52,629 bases of DNA from Shinella lacus (GCF_010994755.1 NZ_WHSB02000025.1:1-52629), one strand, 5' to 3'. Numbered from the stretch's first letter, positions 32,831 to 42,478 are shown. Made by a program: numbers and translations. The notes: a model not told the origin generated them from the sequence alone.

Positions 32831-34681
32831 ATGCCCGCTGGCCTCTCCCGGTCCGACAACAGGTCCCGTTTCATGACTGCGTCCGAACAATCCGCTCCTC
32901 ATTCCGCCGGCACCCGCCATCCGCTGCGGGTGCTGTTTTCTCTCGTGCGCGAAGAGAAGGGCCGCGTGGTGCGGGCGGTCGCCTCGTCGATCATCAACAA
33001 GATCTTCGATGTCATGCCGGAAATCCTGATCGGCATCGCGCTCGACGTGGTGGTGCGCGGCAAGGATTCCTTCGTGGCGCAGGTCGGCATCACCGATCCG
33101 GTGCACCAGCTCACTTTGCTCGGCATCGCGACCTTCCTCATCTGGTTCGGCGAATCCCTCTTCGAATATTTCTACCAGATCCTCTGGCGCGGCCTGGCGC
33201 AGGACGTGCAGCACCGCCTGCGCATCCTCTGTTATGACCACGCCCAGCACCTTCCGACGAGTTTTTATGAGGAAAACCGCTCCGGCGATCTCGTCGCGGT
33301 GCTGAACGACGACATCAACCAGCTCGAACGGTTTCTGGATCGCGGCGCCAACGAGCTGATCCAGACCTTCGCCGCCGTCATTCTCGTCGGCGCGGTGTTC
33401 TTCATCGTCAGCCCGTTGATCGCGGTCATCGCCTTCACGCCTGTGCCGGCGATCATTGCCGGCGCCTTCTGGTTCCAGCGCCGCGCGCAGGCCCGCTATG
33501 ACGCGGTGCGGGCGCGGGCGGGCGGTCTGGGCGCGCGGCTCACGACCAACCTGCAAGGCCTCCAGACCATTCGCGCCTTCGGGGCCGAGGCGCGCGAGAC
33601 GGCGGCGCTGACCAAGGAAAGTTTGGGCTATGTCGAGGCGAACCGGGCGGCGATCCGCGTCTCCTCCGCCTTCATCCCGATCATCCGCATGGCGATCCTG
33701 TCGGGTTTTCTCGCCACGTTCCTCATCGGCGGCTGGCTGACGCTGACCGGCCAGATGCAGGTCGGCGCCTACGGCCTGCTCGTCTTCCTGACGCAGCGCC
33801 TGCTCTGGCCGATGACGGGCCTTGCCGAGATCGCCGACCTCTACGAGCGTGCCATGGCCTCGACGCGCCGCATCCTGCGCCTGCTTGACGAGCCGCGCGG
33901 CGAACCGCACGGCACCCATGAGGCCAAGGTCTCCGGCCGCTTCGAGATCGACCATGTCGGCTTCCGCTACGCGACAAGCCCCGGCGGCGTGACCGACATC
34001 AACCTCGCCATAAGGGCGGGCGAGACGGTCGCGCTGGTCGGCCCGACCGGCAGCGGCAAGTCGACGCTCATCAAACTGCTCGGCCTCTTTATCCGTCCGC
34101 AGAAGGGCCGCATCCTGCTCGACAATGTGCCGCTCGCCGACTGGTCGGGCGAGTGTCTGAGGAAGAACATGGCCTGGGTGCCGCAGGAGGTGACGCTGTT
34201 TTCCGGCTCGATCGCCGACAACATCGCCTATGGCCGGCCGGGTGCCAGCCGCGACGAGATCGAGGCGGCCGCGCGCATGGCGGAGGCCGATGGCTTCATC
34301 CGCGAGCTGCCGGACGGTTATGAAAGCCAGATCGGCGAATACGGCCAAAAACTCTCCGGCGGCCAGCGCCAGCGCATCGCGCTTGCTCGCGCACTGCTGA
34401 TCGACCCCGCGATCCTCATCCTCGACGAGGCGACGAGCGCGGTGGACAACGAGACGGAAGCGGCGATCCAGCGCTCGCTGGCGAAAATGAAGGGCAAGCG
34501 CACCGTGATCCTCGTCGCCCACCGGCTCAGCACGGTCGTGCATGCCGATGCGATCCATGTGATGGAGGCGGGGCGGATCATCCAGTCCGGGTCGCATGAC
34601 AGGCTGGTGGAGTGCCCGGGGCTTTACCGCACGCTGTGGAATATCCAGACGGGGCATGCGGAGATGAACGAGACGGTCTGA
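32831..34681 (+). CDS. ABC transporter, fused permease and ATPase (type IV exporter)
   Basis: 616 aa half-transporter working as a homo- or heterodimer. The N-terminal six-helix membrane domain covers about residues 30-340 and the nucleotide-binding domain 365-600, with Walker A VGPTGSGKSTLIKLL, signature LSGGQRQRIALARALL, Walker B ILILDEATSAVDNETE and the H-loop VAHRLST. All ATPase motifs are intact. Start is either 32831 (GAAGG close by) or ATG 32873, which loses 14 residues. No neighbouring partner gene points to a substrate; lipid or drug export is typical of the family. Confidence 0.9.
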   Translation: MPAGLSRSDNRSRFMTASEQSAPHSAGTRHPLRVLFSLVREEKGRVVRAVASSIINKIFDVMPEILIGIALDVVVRGKDSFVAQVGITDPVHQLTLLGIATFLIWFGESLFEYFYQILWRGLAQDVQHRLRILCYDHAQHLPTSFYEENRSGDLVAVLNDDINQLERFLDRGANELIQTFAAVILVGAVFFIVSPLIAVIAFTPVPAIIAGAFWFQRRAQARYDAVRARAGGLGARLTTNLQGLQTIRAFGAEARETAALTKESLGYVEANRAAIRVSSAFIPIIRMAILSGFLATFLIGGWLTLTGQMQVGAYGLLVFLTQRLLWPMTGLAEIADLYERAMASTRRILRLLDEPRGEPHGTHEAKVSGRFEIDHVGFRYATSPGGVTDINLAIRAGETVALVGPTGSGKSTLIKLLGLFIRPQKGRILLDNVPLADWSGECLRKNMAWVPQEVTLFSGSIADNIAYGRPGASRDEIEAAARMAEADGFIRELPDGYESQIGEYGQKLSGGQRQRIALARALLIDPAILILDEATSAVDNETEAAIQRSLAKMKGKRTVILVAHRLSTVVHADAIHVMEAGRIIQSGSHDRLVECPGLYRTLWNIQTGHAEMNETV

Positions 34682-34700
34682 ATTCTCAAGGACAGACCCG

Positions 34701-34840
34701 CTCATCCGCCCTTCGGGCACCTTCTCCCTGCTGGGGAGAAGGGGGTTGCTCAGTCCTCCCTCACCATCCGCCTGTTGAAGGAAAGCCGGTGCAACATTTC
34801 TTCTCCCCAGCGGGGAGAAGGTGCCCGAAGGGCGGATGAG
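34701..34840. repeat. Long inverted repeat with 40-bp arms between convergent genes
   Basis: Arms 34701-34740 and 34801-34840 are inverted copies with a single mismatch, 60 bases apart. Each arm starts at CTCATCCGCCCTTCGGGCAC and contains its own short palindromes (CCCTTCGGG, TTCTCCC..GGGGAGAA). Similar CTCATCCGCCC elements are frequent in rhizobial genomes. It fills the gap between the ABC transporter and polA, and could act as a bidirectional terminator. Confidence 0.85.
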
Positions 34841-34859
34841 GGGGCTGGACGCCCAATCT

Positions 34860-37847
34860 TCAGTGCGCCTCGTCCCAATTGTGCGCGGCCCGCGCATCCA
34901 CCTTCAGCGGCACCTTCATCGAGAGCGCCGGCATGGATGCATTCTCCATGATGTCGACGATGAGCGGGATCGCTTTCTCCACTTCGCCGTCCTCGACCTC
35001 GAAGATCAGTTCGTCATGCACCTGCAGCAGCATGCGGGCGGAGAGGCCGGCTTCTTCCAGCGCCGGTTCGATCTTGATCATGGCGCGGCGGATGATGTCG
35101 GCGGCGGAGCCTTGGATCGGCGCGTTGATCGAGGCGCGTTCGTTGAAGGCGCGCACCGACGGGTTGGACGACTTGATTTCCGGGTAATGCGCGCGGCGGC
35201 CGAAGATGGTTTCGACATAGCCGTTCTCGCGGGCAAAGGCCTTGGTGGAATCCATGTAGTCCTTGATGCCCGGGAAGCGCTCGAAATATTTCCTGATGTA
35301 GTCGCCGGCTTCCGAACGCTCGATGGAGAGCTGGTTGGCGAGGCCGAAGGCGGAGATGCCGTAGATGATGCCGAAGTTGATCGCCTTGGCGCGGCGGCGC
35401 ACTTCCGACGGCATGCCTTCCACCGGCACGCCGAACATTTCGGACGCCGTCATCGCGTGGATGTCGACGCCGTCGGCAAAGGCCTGTTTCAGCTGCGGGA
35501 TGTCGGCGACATGGGCGAGCACGCGCAGCTCGATCTGGCTGTAGTCGGCCGAGACCAGCTTGTTGCCGGGCGTCGAGATGAAGGCCGTGCGGATCTTGCG
35601 GCCTTCCGCCGTGCGCACCGGAATGTTTTGCAGGTTCGGGTCGGAGGAGGAAAGGCGGCCGGTCGTCGTGGCGGCGAGCGCGTAGGACGTGTGCACGCGT
35701 TTCGTCTCCGGATGCACGAAGCCGGGTAGCGCGTCGGTATAGGTGGATTTCAGCTTGGTGAGCTGGCGCCAGTCGACGATTTTCCGGGGCAGCGGAAGGC
35801 CCTGCGCGGCGAGGTCCTCCAGCACCTGCGCGGAGGTCGACCATTGGCCGGTCTTGGTCTTCGAGGCGCCGGGCAGGCCCATCTTGCCGAACAGGATATC
35901 GCCGAGCTGCTTCGGCGAGCCGATGTTGAAGCGCTCGCCGGCAAGCTCGTAGATTTCCTCTTCGAGGCCGGCGGCACCCTGCGCCAGTTCGCCGGAAAGG
36001 CGCGAGAGCACCTGCCGGTCGATGGTGATGCCGCGCTCTTCCATGCGCGCGAGCACCGGCACCAGCGGGCGCTCCAGCCGCTCATAGACGGTGGTCATGC
36101 GATTGGCGGCAAGCCGAGGCTTCAGCACATGCCAGAGCCGCAGCGTCACGTCGGCATCTTCCGCCGCATAGGCCGTGGCGCGGGAGATATCGACCATGTC
36201 GAAGGTCTGCGCGCCCTTGCCGGAGCCGGCGACGTCTTTATAGGAGATCGGCTTGTGTCCGAGCCAGCGCTCGGACAGCGTGTCCATGCCGTGCGTGCCG
36301 GCGCCCGCGTCGAGCGCATAGGACATCAGCATCGTATCGTCGAAACCTTGCACGGTGATGCCGTGGCGGCGCATGACGAGATAGTCGTATTTGAGGTTCT
36401 GCGCGACCTTCAGGACGGAAGGGTCTTCCAGCAGGCCTTTCAGCCTTTCCAGCGCGGTGCGGATCGGGATCTGCCCCTCGGCAAGCCCGCCGCCCAGAAG
36501 GTCGCCGACGCCGGTCTTGTGGTTCAGCGGCACGTAGCAGGCGCGGATGGTGGTGCCCGTCGGGTCTTTGGCATTGCTCGCGATCGCCAGCGAGAAGCCG
36601 CAAAGCTCCGCCTGCATGGGATCGAGCGAGGTCGTCTCCGTGTCGAAGCCGACAAGGCCGGTCTCGCGGGCATCCGCAATCCAGCGGTCGAGCGCATCCA
36701 GGTCGCGCACCGTCTCGTAGGTGGAATGGTCGATCGGCGCGGCTGAGAAGCGCTCCGCCCGGGCTCTCGCGAGTGCGGCCGGCGTGGCGTCGCCGGGGCT
36801 GGCTGTGGGCAGCAGCGTGGAGGCCGCCTCCGCCGCCGTCTCGCCGCCGTCGAGCACGAGCGCGGGACCGGCCACCTCGCCCTTGTCGAGGTCCGGGCCG
36901 CGCGCTTCCGCGCCCCATTCGACGGGAACGTCAGCGGCGTCGATGGCGCCGGCATCGCAGTTGCAGGCTTCGGCGACGCGCCGCGTCAGCGTGGTGAATT
37001 CCATGGCCTTGAGGAAGGCGATCAGCTTCGGCCCGTCCTGCGGATGCAGCACCAGCTCGTCCAGCACCGTGTCGAGCGGCGTGTCGGTCTTGAGCGTCAC
37101 AAGCTGGCGGGAAAGCAGCACGAGCTCGCGGTTCGCCACGATGTTCTCGCGGCGCTTGACCTGCTTGATCTCGTCCGCGCGGGCGAGCAGCGTATCGAGG
37201 TCGCCATACTCTTCGAGAAGCTGCGCGGCGGTCTTGGGGCCGATGCCGGGAACGCCCGGCACGTTGTCGGTGCTGTCCCCGGTCAGCGACTGGAGGTCGA
37301 TCATCTTTTCCGGCGGCACGCCCCATTTCTCGATGACCTCGGGAATGGAGATCTGCTTGTCCTTCATGCTGTCATACATCGAGACATTGGCCGTCACGAG
37401 CTGCATGAGGTCCTTGTCGGAGGAGACGATGGTGACGTCGGCACCGTCGGCTTCCGCAAGGCGGGCATAGGTGGCGATCAGGTCGTCCGCCTCATAGCCT
37501 TCCTTCTCGATGCAGGGCAGGTTGAAGGCGCGGGTCGCATGGCGGATCAGGCCGAACTGCGGGATCAGGTCTTCCGGCGGCGCGGTGCGGTTCGCCTTGT
37601 AGAGATCGTAGAGCTCGTTGCGGAAGGTCTTCGAGGAATAGTCGAAGATGACGGCAAAATGGGTCGGCGTCACGCCCACGTCGGTGTTGCGCGCATCCTT
37701 GAGCAGCTTCCACAGCATGTTGCAGAAACCGGAGACGGCATTGACCGGCAACCCGTCCGATTTGCGGTTGAGCGGCGGGATGGCGTGGAAGGCGCGGAAG
37801 ATGAAGCCGGAGCCGTCGACGAGGAAGAGATGATCACCTTTTTTCAT
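34860..37847 (-). CDS. polA: DNA polymerase I
   Basis: 995 aa. The N-terminal 5'-3' nuclease covers residues 1-300 (FLVDGSGFIFRAFHA, DDLIATYA, SSDKDLMQL, GDSTDNVPGVPGIGPKTA). The proofreading 3'-5' exonuclease at about 385-560 keeps its acidic residues (Asp402, Glu404 in FDTETTSLD). The polymerase domain shows motif A DYSQIELR (Asp768), motif B RRRAKAINFGIIYG and motif C QVHDELIFE. It removes primers and fills gaps in replication and repair. ATG 37847 (MKKGDHLFLVDGSG) is preferred over an upstream in-frame start. All three activities look intact. Confidence 0.98.
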   Translation of the reverse strand: MKKGDHLFLVDGSGFIFRAFHAIPPLNRKSDGLPVNAVSGFCNMLWKLLKDARNTDVGVTPTHFAVIFDYSSKTFRNELYDLYKANRTAPPEDLIPQFGLIRHATRAFNLPCIEKEGYEADDLIATYARLAEADGADVTIVSSDKDLMQLVTANVSMYDSMKDKQISIPEVIEKWGVPPEKMIDLQSLTGDSTDNVPGVPGIGPKTAAQLLEEYGDLDTLLARADEIKQVKRRENIVANRELVLLSRQLVTLKTDTPLDTVLDELVLHPQDGPKLIAFLKAMEFTTLTRRVAEACNCDAGAIDAADVPVEWGAEARGPDLDKGEVAGPALVLDGGETAAEAASTLLPTASPGDATPAALARARAERFSAAPIDHSTYETVRDLDALDRWIADARETGLVGFDTETTSLDPMQAELCGFSLAIASNAKDPTGTTIRACYVPLNHKTGVGDLLGGGLAEGQIPIRTALERLKGLLEDPSVLKVAQNLKYDYLVMRRHGITVQGFDDTMLMSYALDAGAGTHGMDTLSERWLGHKPISYKDVAGSGKGAQTFDMVDISRATAYAAEDADVTLRLWHVLKPRLAANRMTTVYERLERPLVPVLARMEERGITIDRQVLSRLSGELAQGAAGLEEEIYELAGERFNIGSPKQLGDILFGKMGLPGASKTKTGQWSTSAQVLEDLAAQGLPLPRKIVDWRQLTKLKSTYTDALPGFVHPETKRVHTSYALAATTTGRLSSSDPNLQNIPVRTAEGRKIRTAFISTPGNKLVSADYSQIELRVLAHVADIPQLKQAFADGVDIHAMTASEMFGVPVEGMPSEVRRRAKAINFGIIYGISAFGLANQLSIERSEAGDYIRKYFERFPGIKDYMDSTKAFARENGYVETIFGRRAHYPEIKSSNPSVRAFNERASINAPIQGSAADIIRRAMIKIEPALEEAGLSARMLLQVHDELIFEVEDGEVEKAIPLIVDIMENASMPALSMKVPLKVDARAAHNWDEAH

Positions 37848-38226
37848 GGGGTGAATGGATAGCGCGGGCGGCTTTCCGCGTCTATCTCTCATTGCGGTTT
37901 CCGGGGCGTTTCAAGGCGTCGGAAAGGGTCACGCGAACGTTACCAATTTGTAATTTTCGCTGCCGCCTGAAACCCTTGAAAAGCCACATTCGGACCCACA
38001 AATATTATCCAACGGCACCTGATCAAGCCGTTGTCTGGCAACCGGCCTGTCCCCCGCCGCGCCAGACAAAGGACAAAGGCCTTATCCCCCTCTCCGGGCC
38101 TTTGTCCATCATTCGAAGAAGCCGCCGCGACAAGCCTCCTGTCGTCGGCGGCTTCTCGGTTTCAGGCAATTGTCTTGCCCGTGATCCTTGATTGTCTTCC
38201 GTTGAAAACCGGCATAGCTTCCGGTC
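37848..38226. other. polA-marR divergent intergenic region with two hairpins
   Basis: 379 bases with no supported coding frame. It holds an 11-bp hairpin GGACAAAGGCC/GGCCTTTGTCC (38071-38081 with 38097-38107). A 16-bp one-bulge hairpin follows (AGAAGCCGCCGCGACA 38117-38132, paired with 38140-38156). Both lie upstream of both flanking genes, so neither is a terminator for them. An untranslated leader or a small RNA is possible. Confidence 0.45.
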
Positions 38227-38667
38227 ATGGACTTTGACCGGACGGAGTCGGCAGCATATCTCGCCAATCTCCTGGCGAAGGCGGCGTCCCGCACCCTTCA
38301 GGCGCGGGCGGACGGGGCCGGCTTTGCGCCCGGCCAGTTCCCGGTCCTGCTGGAGCTTTGGAACGGCGACGGCCTCACTCAGCGCGAACTTCTCGACCGC
38401 CTCGACATCGAACAGGCGACGATGGCCAACACGCTCGCCCGCATGCAGCGCGACGGCCTCATCTCACGCCGCCGCCATCCCAAGGACAGGCGCGCGCAAC
38501 TGGTCTTCCTGACCGAGCGCGGCAAGGCGCTGCGCGAGACGGCGATGGAGGCGGCAAGCGCCACGGAAGACGCGCTCTTCCACGGCTTCCGCCGCTTCGA
38601 GCGGGAGCTGCTGCTGGAATATATGCGCATGGTGCTGGCCAATCTCGGCCGCGAACCGCGGATCTGA
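38227..38667 (+). CDS. MarR-family transcriptional regulator
   Basis: 146 aa, the usual MarR size. The winged helix is visible as PGQFPVLLELWNGDGLTQRELL, DIEQATMANTLARMQRDGLI as recognition helix, and SRRRHPKDRRAQLVFLTERG as wing with the DRR motif. The flanking helices form the dimer interface. Ligand and targets are unknown. The gene lies 80 bases upstream of the M20 dipeptidase on the same strand, so it may control that gene or itself. The ATG has only a weak SD. Confidence 0.88.
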   Translation: MDFDRTESAAYLANLLAKAASRTLQARADGAGFAPGQFPVLLELWNGDGLTQRELLDRLDIEQATMANTLARMQRDGLISRRRHPKDRRAQLVFLTERGKALRETAMEAASATEDALFHGFRRFERELLLEYMRMVLANLGREPRI

Positions 38668-38747
38668 GAACACCAGAATCGTCATACGATTTGCCCTCCC
38701 CGACGCGATCGGTCTAATGTCGCGCCGAGTTTCGCAAGGATTCGACC

Positions 38748-40139
38748 ATGACCAATATTCTGCCCGTCCTCGACCACGCCAGCGCCGGCATTCCGGCGAG
38801 CCTCGAACGCATGTTCGAACTCGTGCGCATCAAGTCCATCTCCACCGATCCGGCCTACAAGGCGGAGTGCCGCCGGGCGGCCGAATGGCTGGTGACGGAG
38901 CTGCGCACGCTCGGCTTCGACGCGACGGTGCGCGATACGCCCGGCCATCCGATGGTCGTCGCCCATCATGACGGCGCGAAGCCCGATGCGCCGCATGTGC
39001 TGTTCTATGGTCACTACGACGTCCAGCCGGTCGATCCGCTGAACCTGTGGGACCACGATCCCTTCGAGCCCGCCGTGCGTGATGCCGGCGGCGGGCGCCG
39101 CATCATCACCGGCCGCGGCACCTCCGACGACAAGGGCCAGCTCCTGACCTTCGTGGAAGCCTGCCGCGCCTACAAGGAAACGGCGGGCGCGCTGCCCTGC
39201 CGCGTCACCATCCTCTTCGAAGGCGAGGAGGAATCCGGTTCGCCCTCGCTGAAACCCTTCCTCGAAGCCAATGCGGCGGAGCTCAAGGCGGATTTCGCCC
39301 TCGTCTGCGATACCAGCATGTGGGACGCCGATACGCCGGCGATTTCCGCGGGCCTGCGCGGCCTCGTCGGCGAGGAAGTGGTGGTCAAGGCAGCCGATCG
39401 CGACCTGCATTCCGGCTATTTCGGCGGTGCCGCCGCAAACCCCATCCATATCCTTTCGAACATCCTCGCCGGCCTGCACGACGAGACCGGCCGCGTGACG
39501 CTGGACGGTTTTTACGATGGCGTCGAGGAGACCCCGACGCAGATCAAGGCAGCCTGGGAAAAGCTCGGCAGCTCCTCCGAAAGCTTTTTGGGCGAGATCG
39601 GCCTGTCGATCCCGTCGGGCGAAAAGGGCCGCTCGGTGCTGGAACTCACCTGGGCACGTCCGACCGCGGAAGTGAACGGCATCACCGGCGGCTACACCGG
39701 CGAGGGTTTCAAGACGGTCATCGCGGCGGAAGCCTCGGCGAAGGTCTCCTTCCGTCTGGTCGGCAAGCAGGACCCGGCAAAGATCCGCGACGCCTTCCGC
39801 GCCTATGTGCGGGCAAAAATCCCGGCCGATTGCTCGGTGGCGTTCCATGCCCATGGCGGCTCGCCGGCGATCCAGCTTCCCTATGATTCCGCGCTGCTCG
39901 GCAAGGCGAAAAACGCGCTTTCCGACGAATGGCCGAAGCCCGCCGTCGTCATCGGCATGGGCGGCTCCATCCCGATCGTTGGCGATTTCCAAAAAATGCT
40001 CGGCATGGAATCCTTGCTCGTCGGCTTTGCGCTGTCGGACGACCGCATCCATTCGCCGAACGAGAAATACGAGCTGCGCTCTTTCGAGAAGGGCATCCGC
40101 TCCTGGGTGCGCATCCTCTCGGCGCTCGCGGCGCGCTGA
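38748..40139 (+). CDS. M20-family metallopeptidase (dipeptidase)
   Basis: 463 aa. The di-zinc catalytic half has VLFYGHYDVQPVDP (His then Asp), GRGTSDDKGQ (bridging Asp), LFEGEEESGSPS (catalytic Glu and metal Glu) and CDTSMWD. The lid/dimerisation domain lies at about 205-365 (GLRGLVGEEVVVKAADRDLHSGYFGG). The C-terminal metal His is in DDRIHSPNEKYE. The family cleaves dipeptides, or amide bonds in carnosine-like molecules, in the cytoplasm. No signal peptide. Substrate is not readable from the sequence. Confidence 0.92.
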   Translation: MTNILPVLDHASAGIPASLERMFELVRIKSISTDPAYKAECRRAAEWLVTELRTLGFDATVRDTPGHPMVVAHHDGAKPDAPHVLFYGHYDVQPVDPLNLWDHDPFEPAVRDAGGGRRIITGRGTSDDKGQLLTFVEACRAYKETAGALPCRVTILFEGEEESGSPSLKPFLEANAAELKADFALVCDTSMWDADTPAISAGLRGLVGEEVVVKAADRDLHSGYFGGAAANPIHILSNILAGLHDETGRVTLDGFYDGVEETPTQIKAAWEKLGSSSESFLGEIGLSIPSGEKGRSVLELTWARPTAEVNGITGGYTGEGFKTVIAAEASAKVSFRLVGKQDPAKIRDAFRAYVRAKIPADCSVAFHAHGGSPAIQLPYDSALLGKAKNALSDEWPKPAVVIGMGGSIPIVGDFQKMLGMESLLVGFALSDDRIHSPNEKYELRSFEKGIRSWVRILSALAAR

Positions 40140-40340
40140 CCAAGATGTGATGGCACGGTTGACCGGCGTTAACCGGACGGAACGGATATGCTGGTCAACT
40201 GGTTAAACAAGGACCGCATCGCGGACAGGCGATGACAGGTCCACACAATGGGGAAGGAACGGAATGGCGGTAGACGGATGGATTGCGAGAGAGCCTTGCT
40301 GCTCAGGCGATGGGGCGCCGGGGGCAGGGGATAAGGCAGG

Positions 40341-41288
40341 ATGAAGCGGCTGAAAAAATTCTTCTGGCCGCTCGTCAGCACCGCCGCGATCATCCTGTCG
40401 ATCTACATCCTCTACAAGGACCTGCGCGGCCTGTCGCTTGCGGAGTTCATGGCGAGCGTTCATGCCATTCCGGTTTCCGGCTGGATCCTCGCGAGCGTCG
40501 CTACGCTCGTCGCCTATGCGGCGCTGGCCGCTTACGATCACCTGGCGCTGGAACATCTCGGCCACCGCATCTCGCTGTGGTTCATCACCATCACCTCGTT
40601 CACCACCTATGCCCTGTCGCACACGATCGGCGCCTCGGTGTTTTCCGGCGCGCTGGTGCGCTACCGCGCCTATACGTCGAAGGGCCTGACCGGGTCGGAG
40701 GTGGGCGTCCTCGTCGCCTTCTGCTCCTTCACCTTCGCGCTCGGCACCTTCATGCTGTTCGGGCTGGTGCTGGTGCTGGAACCCGCGATCATCGAGCGTT
40801 TCGCCGCGTTCCTGCCGATCGAGGCGGCGCTGTCGACCGGCTGGCTGATCCTCGCACTGGTGGCGCTCTATGTCGTTGGAAGCCTCGTCGGCTTCCGGCC
40901 GGTCCATACACGCTGGCTGCGGCTGGAATATCCCAAACCCTCGCTGGTGTTCCGCCAGCTCTTCATCGCGCCGATCGAGCTCATTGGGGCGGCCGCGATC
41001 ATCTATTTCGTGCTGCCGGCGGAAGGCAATCCGGGCTTCTTCGTCGTGCTCGGCATCTTCCTCGCCTCCTTCTCCGTGGCGCTGCTTTCGCATGCGCCGG
41101 GCGGCATCGGCGTGCTGGAACTGGTCTTCATCGCCGGCCTGCCGGACATGGACCCGGCAACGGTGCTGGCGGCCCTTGCGGTCTTCCGGCTGTTCTACCT
41201 GATCATCCCGTTCATCATGGCGCTGGTGGTCGTGCTCATCTTCGAAAGGCAGCGTTTTCTGGCCCGCCCGAGCAATGGCGACGATTGA
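40341..41288 (+). CDS. Flippase-like membrane protein (UPF0104/YbhN, LPG-synthase TM type)
   Basis: 315 aa with about eight hydrophobic segments. Family features are the N-terminal FFWPLVSTAAIILSIYILYKDL, the SHTIGASVFSGALVRYRAY region, and the conserved LLSHAPGGIGVLELVF loop also found in the flippase half of MprF. No catalytic MprF synthase domain is attached, so lipid or polyprenol-linked substrate flipping is the likely role. TTAACC half-sites occur upstream (40169-40174, and GGTTAA near 40201). ATG follows AAGGCAGG. The gap before it (40140-40340) shows no other gene. Confidence 0.8.
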   Translation: MKRLKKFFWPLVSTAAIILSIYILYKDLRGLSLAEFMASVHAIPVSGWILASVATLVAYAALAAYDHLALEHLGHRISLWFITITSFTTYALSHTIGASVFSGALVRYRAYTSKGLTGSEVGVLVAFCSFTFALGTFMLFGLVLVLEPAIIERFAAFLPIEAALSTGWLILALVALYVVGSLVGFRPVHTRWLRLEYPKPSLVFRQLFIAPIELIGAAAIIYFVLPAEGNPGFFVVLGIFLASFSVALLSHAPGGIGVLELVFIAGLPDMDPATVLAALAVFRLFYLIIPFIMALVVVLIFERQRFLARPSNGDD

Positions 41289-41389
41289 AGCGGCGGAGAG
41301 TTTCGGTTCATCTCGTATTCAGTCGAATTGTTTCATGCTGTCATCCGTCTTGATCACTGTACAACAGTGACTATCCAAGGGAGACCGAC

Positions 41390-41821
41390 ATGAAGACAAC
41401 GATCAAGGGCGGCATTGCCGCTGCCATGGCCGTCGCCATGTTTGCCACGACCTTCGTAACGGCGCCGGCCTTCGCCATGCCGATGCCGAAGGTCGGCGCG
41501 TCGCAGGCATCCGACGTCGAACAGGTTCAATATCGCCGCGAACGCCGTGGCTGGTACGGCGGCCATCGCGGCTATCGTTACGAGCGCCGCGGCTATCGCC
41601 GTCATTCGGATGGCTGGTGGTATCCGCTGGCTGCCTTCGGCGCCGGTGCGATCATCGGTGGCGCGATCGCCAATGACGGCTATTCCCAGCCGCGCTACGA
41701 AGGCATCAACCCGCGCCACACCGAATGGTGCTATGCGCGCTATCGCTCGTATCGTGATTACGACAACACGTACCAGCCGAACTATGGCGGCCGCCGCCAG
41801 TGCCTCTCGCCTTACTATTGA
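41390..41821 (+). CDS. BA14K family exported protein
   Basis: 143 aa. A signal peptide covers about residues 1-29 (AAAMAVAMFATTFVTAPAFA). A basic, Arg/Gly/Tyr-rich linker (RRERRGWYGGHRGYRYERRG) follows, then a glycine-rich hydrophobic segment (YPLAAFGAGAIIGGAIAN) and the BA14K signature CYARYRSYRDYDNTYQPNYG near the C-terminus. The family is named after a Brucella immunoreactive, lectin-like 14 kDa protein and is typical of Rhizobiales. Location is periplasm or outer surface. ATG follows AAGGGAGA. Confidence 0.92.
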   Translation: MKTTIKGGIAAAMAVAMFATTFVTAPAFAMPMPKVGASQASDVEQVQYRRERRGWYGGHRGYRYERRGYRRHSDGWWYPLAAFGAGAIIGGAIANDGYSQPRYEGINPRHTEWCYARYRSYRDYDNTYQPNYGGRRQCLSPYY

Positions 41822-41831
41822 GGCCTTTTCT

Positions 41832-41864
41832 CGGGCGGTCCAAAGGGCCGCTCGAAGTCTTTTC
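41832..41864 (+). terminator. Terminator of the BA14K gene
   Basis: Stem CGGGCGGTCC/GGGCCGCTCG (41832-41841 with 41845-41854), ten pairs including two G-U, loop AAA, followed by AAGTCTTTTC. It lies eleven bases after the stop. Confidence 0.6.
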
Positions 41865-41869
41865 GGCTG

Positions 41870-42478
41870 TTACTTCTCCGGCAGATCCGTCGTCACGGCG
41901 GTAGGGCGAAGGCGGCCGACCTCGCCGATGCTCACATAGAGTTGCAGCAGCGGCGGAACGAGGGCTTGCGACGCCTTGGCGACCGCCTCGTTATAGGCCT
42001 TGACGTCCGCCTCCGCCTCGATCGTCTTGCCCGCATTGGCGAAGATCATGACGATCATCCCGTTCATGGCGGCATTCACCTGCGCGGCCGCCTTCGGGCC
42101 TTCCGCCGTGGTGAACATGGGCATCATCGACAGGTTCTGCGCGCTGACGCGGCTCACGATCTCCTGCAGCTTGAACACCTGGTCCTGGATATCAAGCCCG
42201 GCCGCCTGCTTTTGCGTGACGACCGCGTAGAGACCCTGGAAGTCCTCCATTTTCTGGCGCAGGTCGCTGTAGTTGCGGATCACGAAATCCGTCTTGATCT
42301 TCTGCTCCTCGAAGGTGGCGTTCACCTGGGGGGCCAAATAATAGGTGCCGATGCCGCCGACCATGAGCGCAAGCGTCGTGAACCACATCGGGGTCCGGTC
42401 CGCGACGAGGAATGTGCGCACGGCTTCGCGCTTCTTGCGGGGGCTTTCCGTCGACGAGGCTTCCGCAAATTCGGCCAT
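41870..42478 (-). CDS. Single-pass membrane protein of unknown function
   Basis: 202 aa from ATG 42478 (GGTGGAG upstream; an in-frame GTG lies four codons earlier). A charged cytoplasmic N-terminus (SPRKKREAVRTFL) precedes one transmembrane segment (MWFTTLALMVGGIGTYYLA, about residues 30-48). A roughly 150-residue helical domain follows, with heptad-like stretches (FEEQKIKTDFVIRNYSDLRQKMEDFQ) that may form a coiled coil in the periplasm. I recognise no family. Convergent with the BA14K gene and divergent from the penicillin-binding protein; an envelope role is only a guess. Confidence 0.7.
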   Translation of the reverse strand: MAEFAEASSTESPRKKREAVRTFLVADRTPMWFTTLALMVGGIGTYYLAPQVNATFEEQKIKTDFVIRNYSDLRQKMEDFQGLYAVVTQKQAAGLDIQDQVFKLQEIVSRVSAQNLSMMPMFTTAEGPKAAAQVNAAMNGMIVMIFANAGKTIEAEADVKAYNEAVAKASQALVPPLLQLYVSIGEVGRLRPTAVTTDLPEK

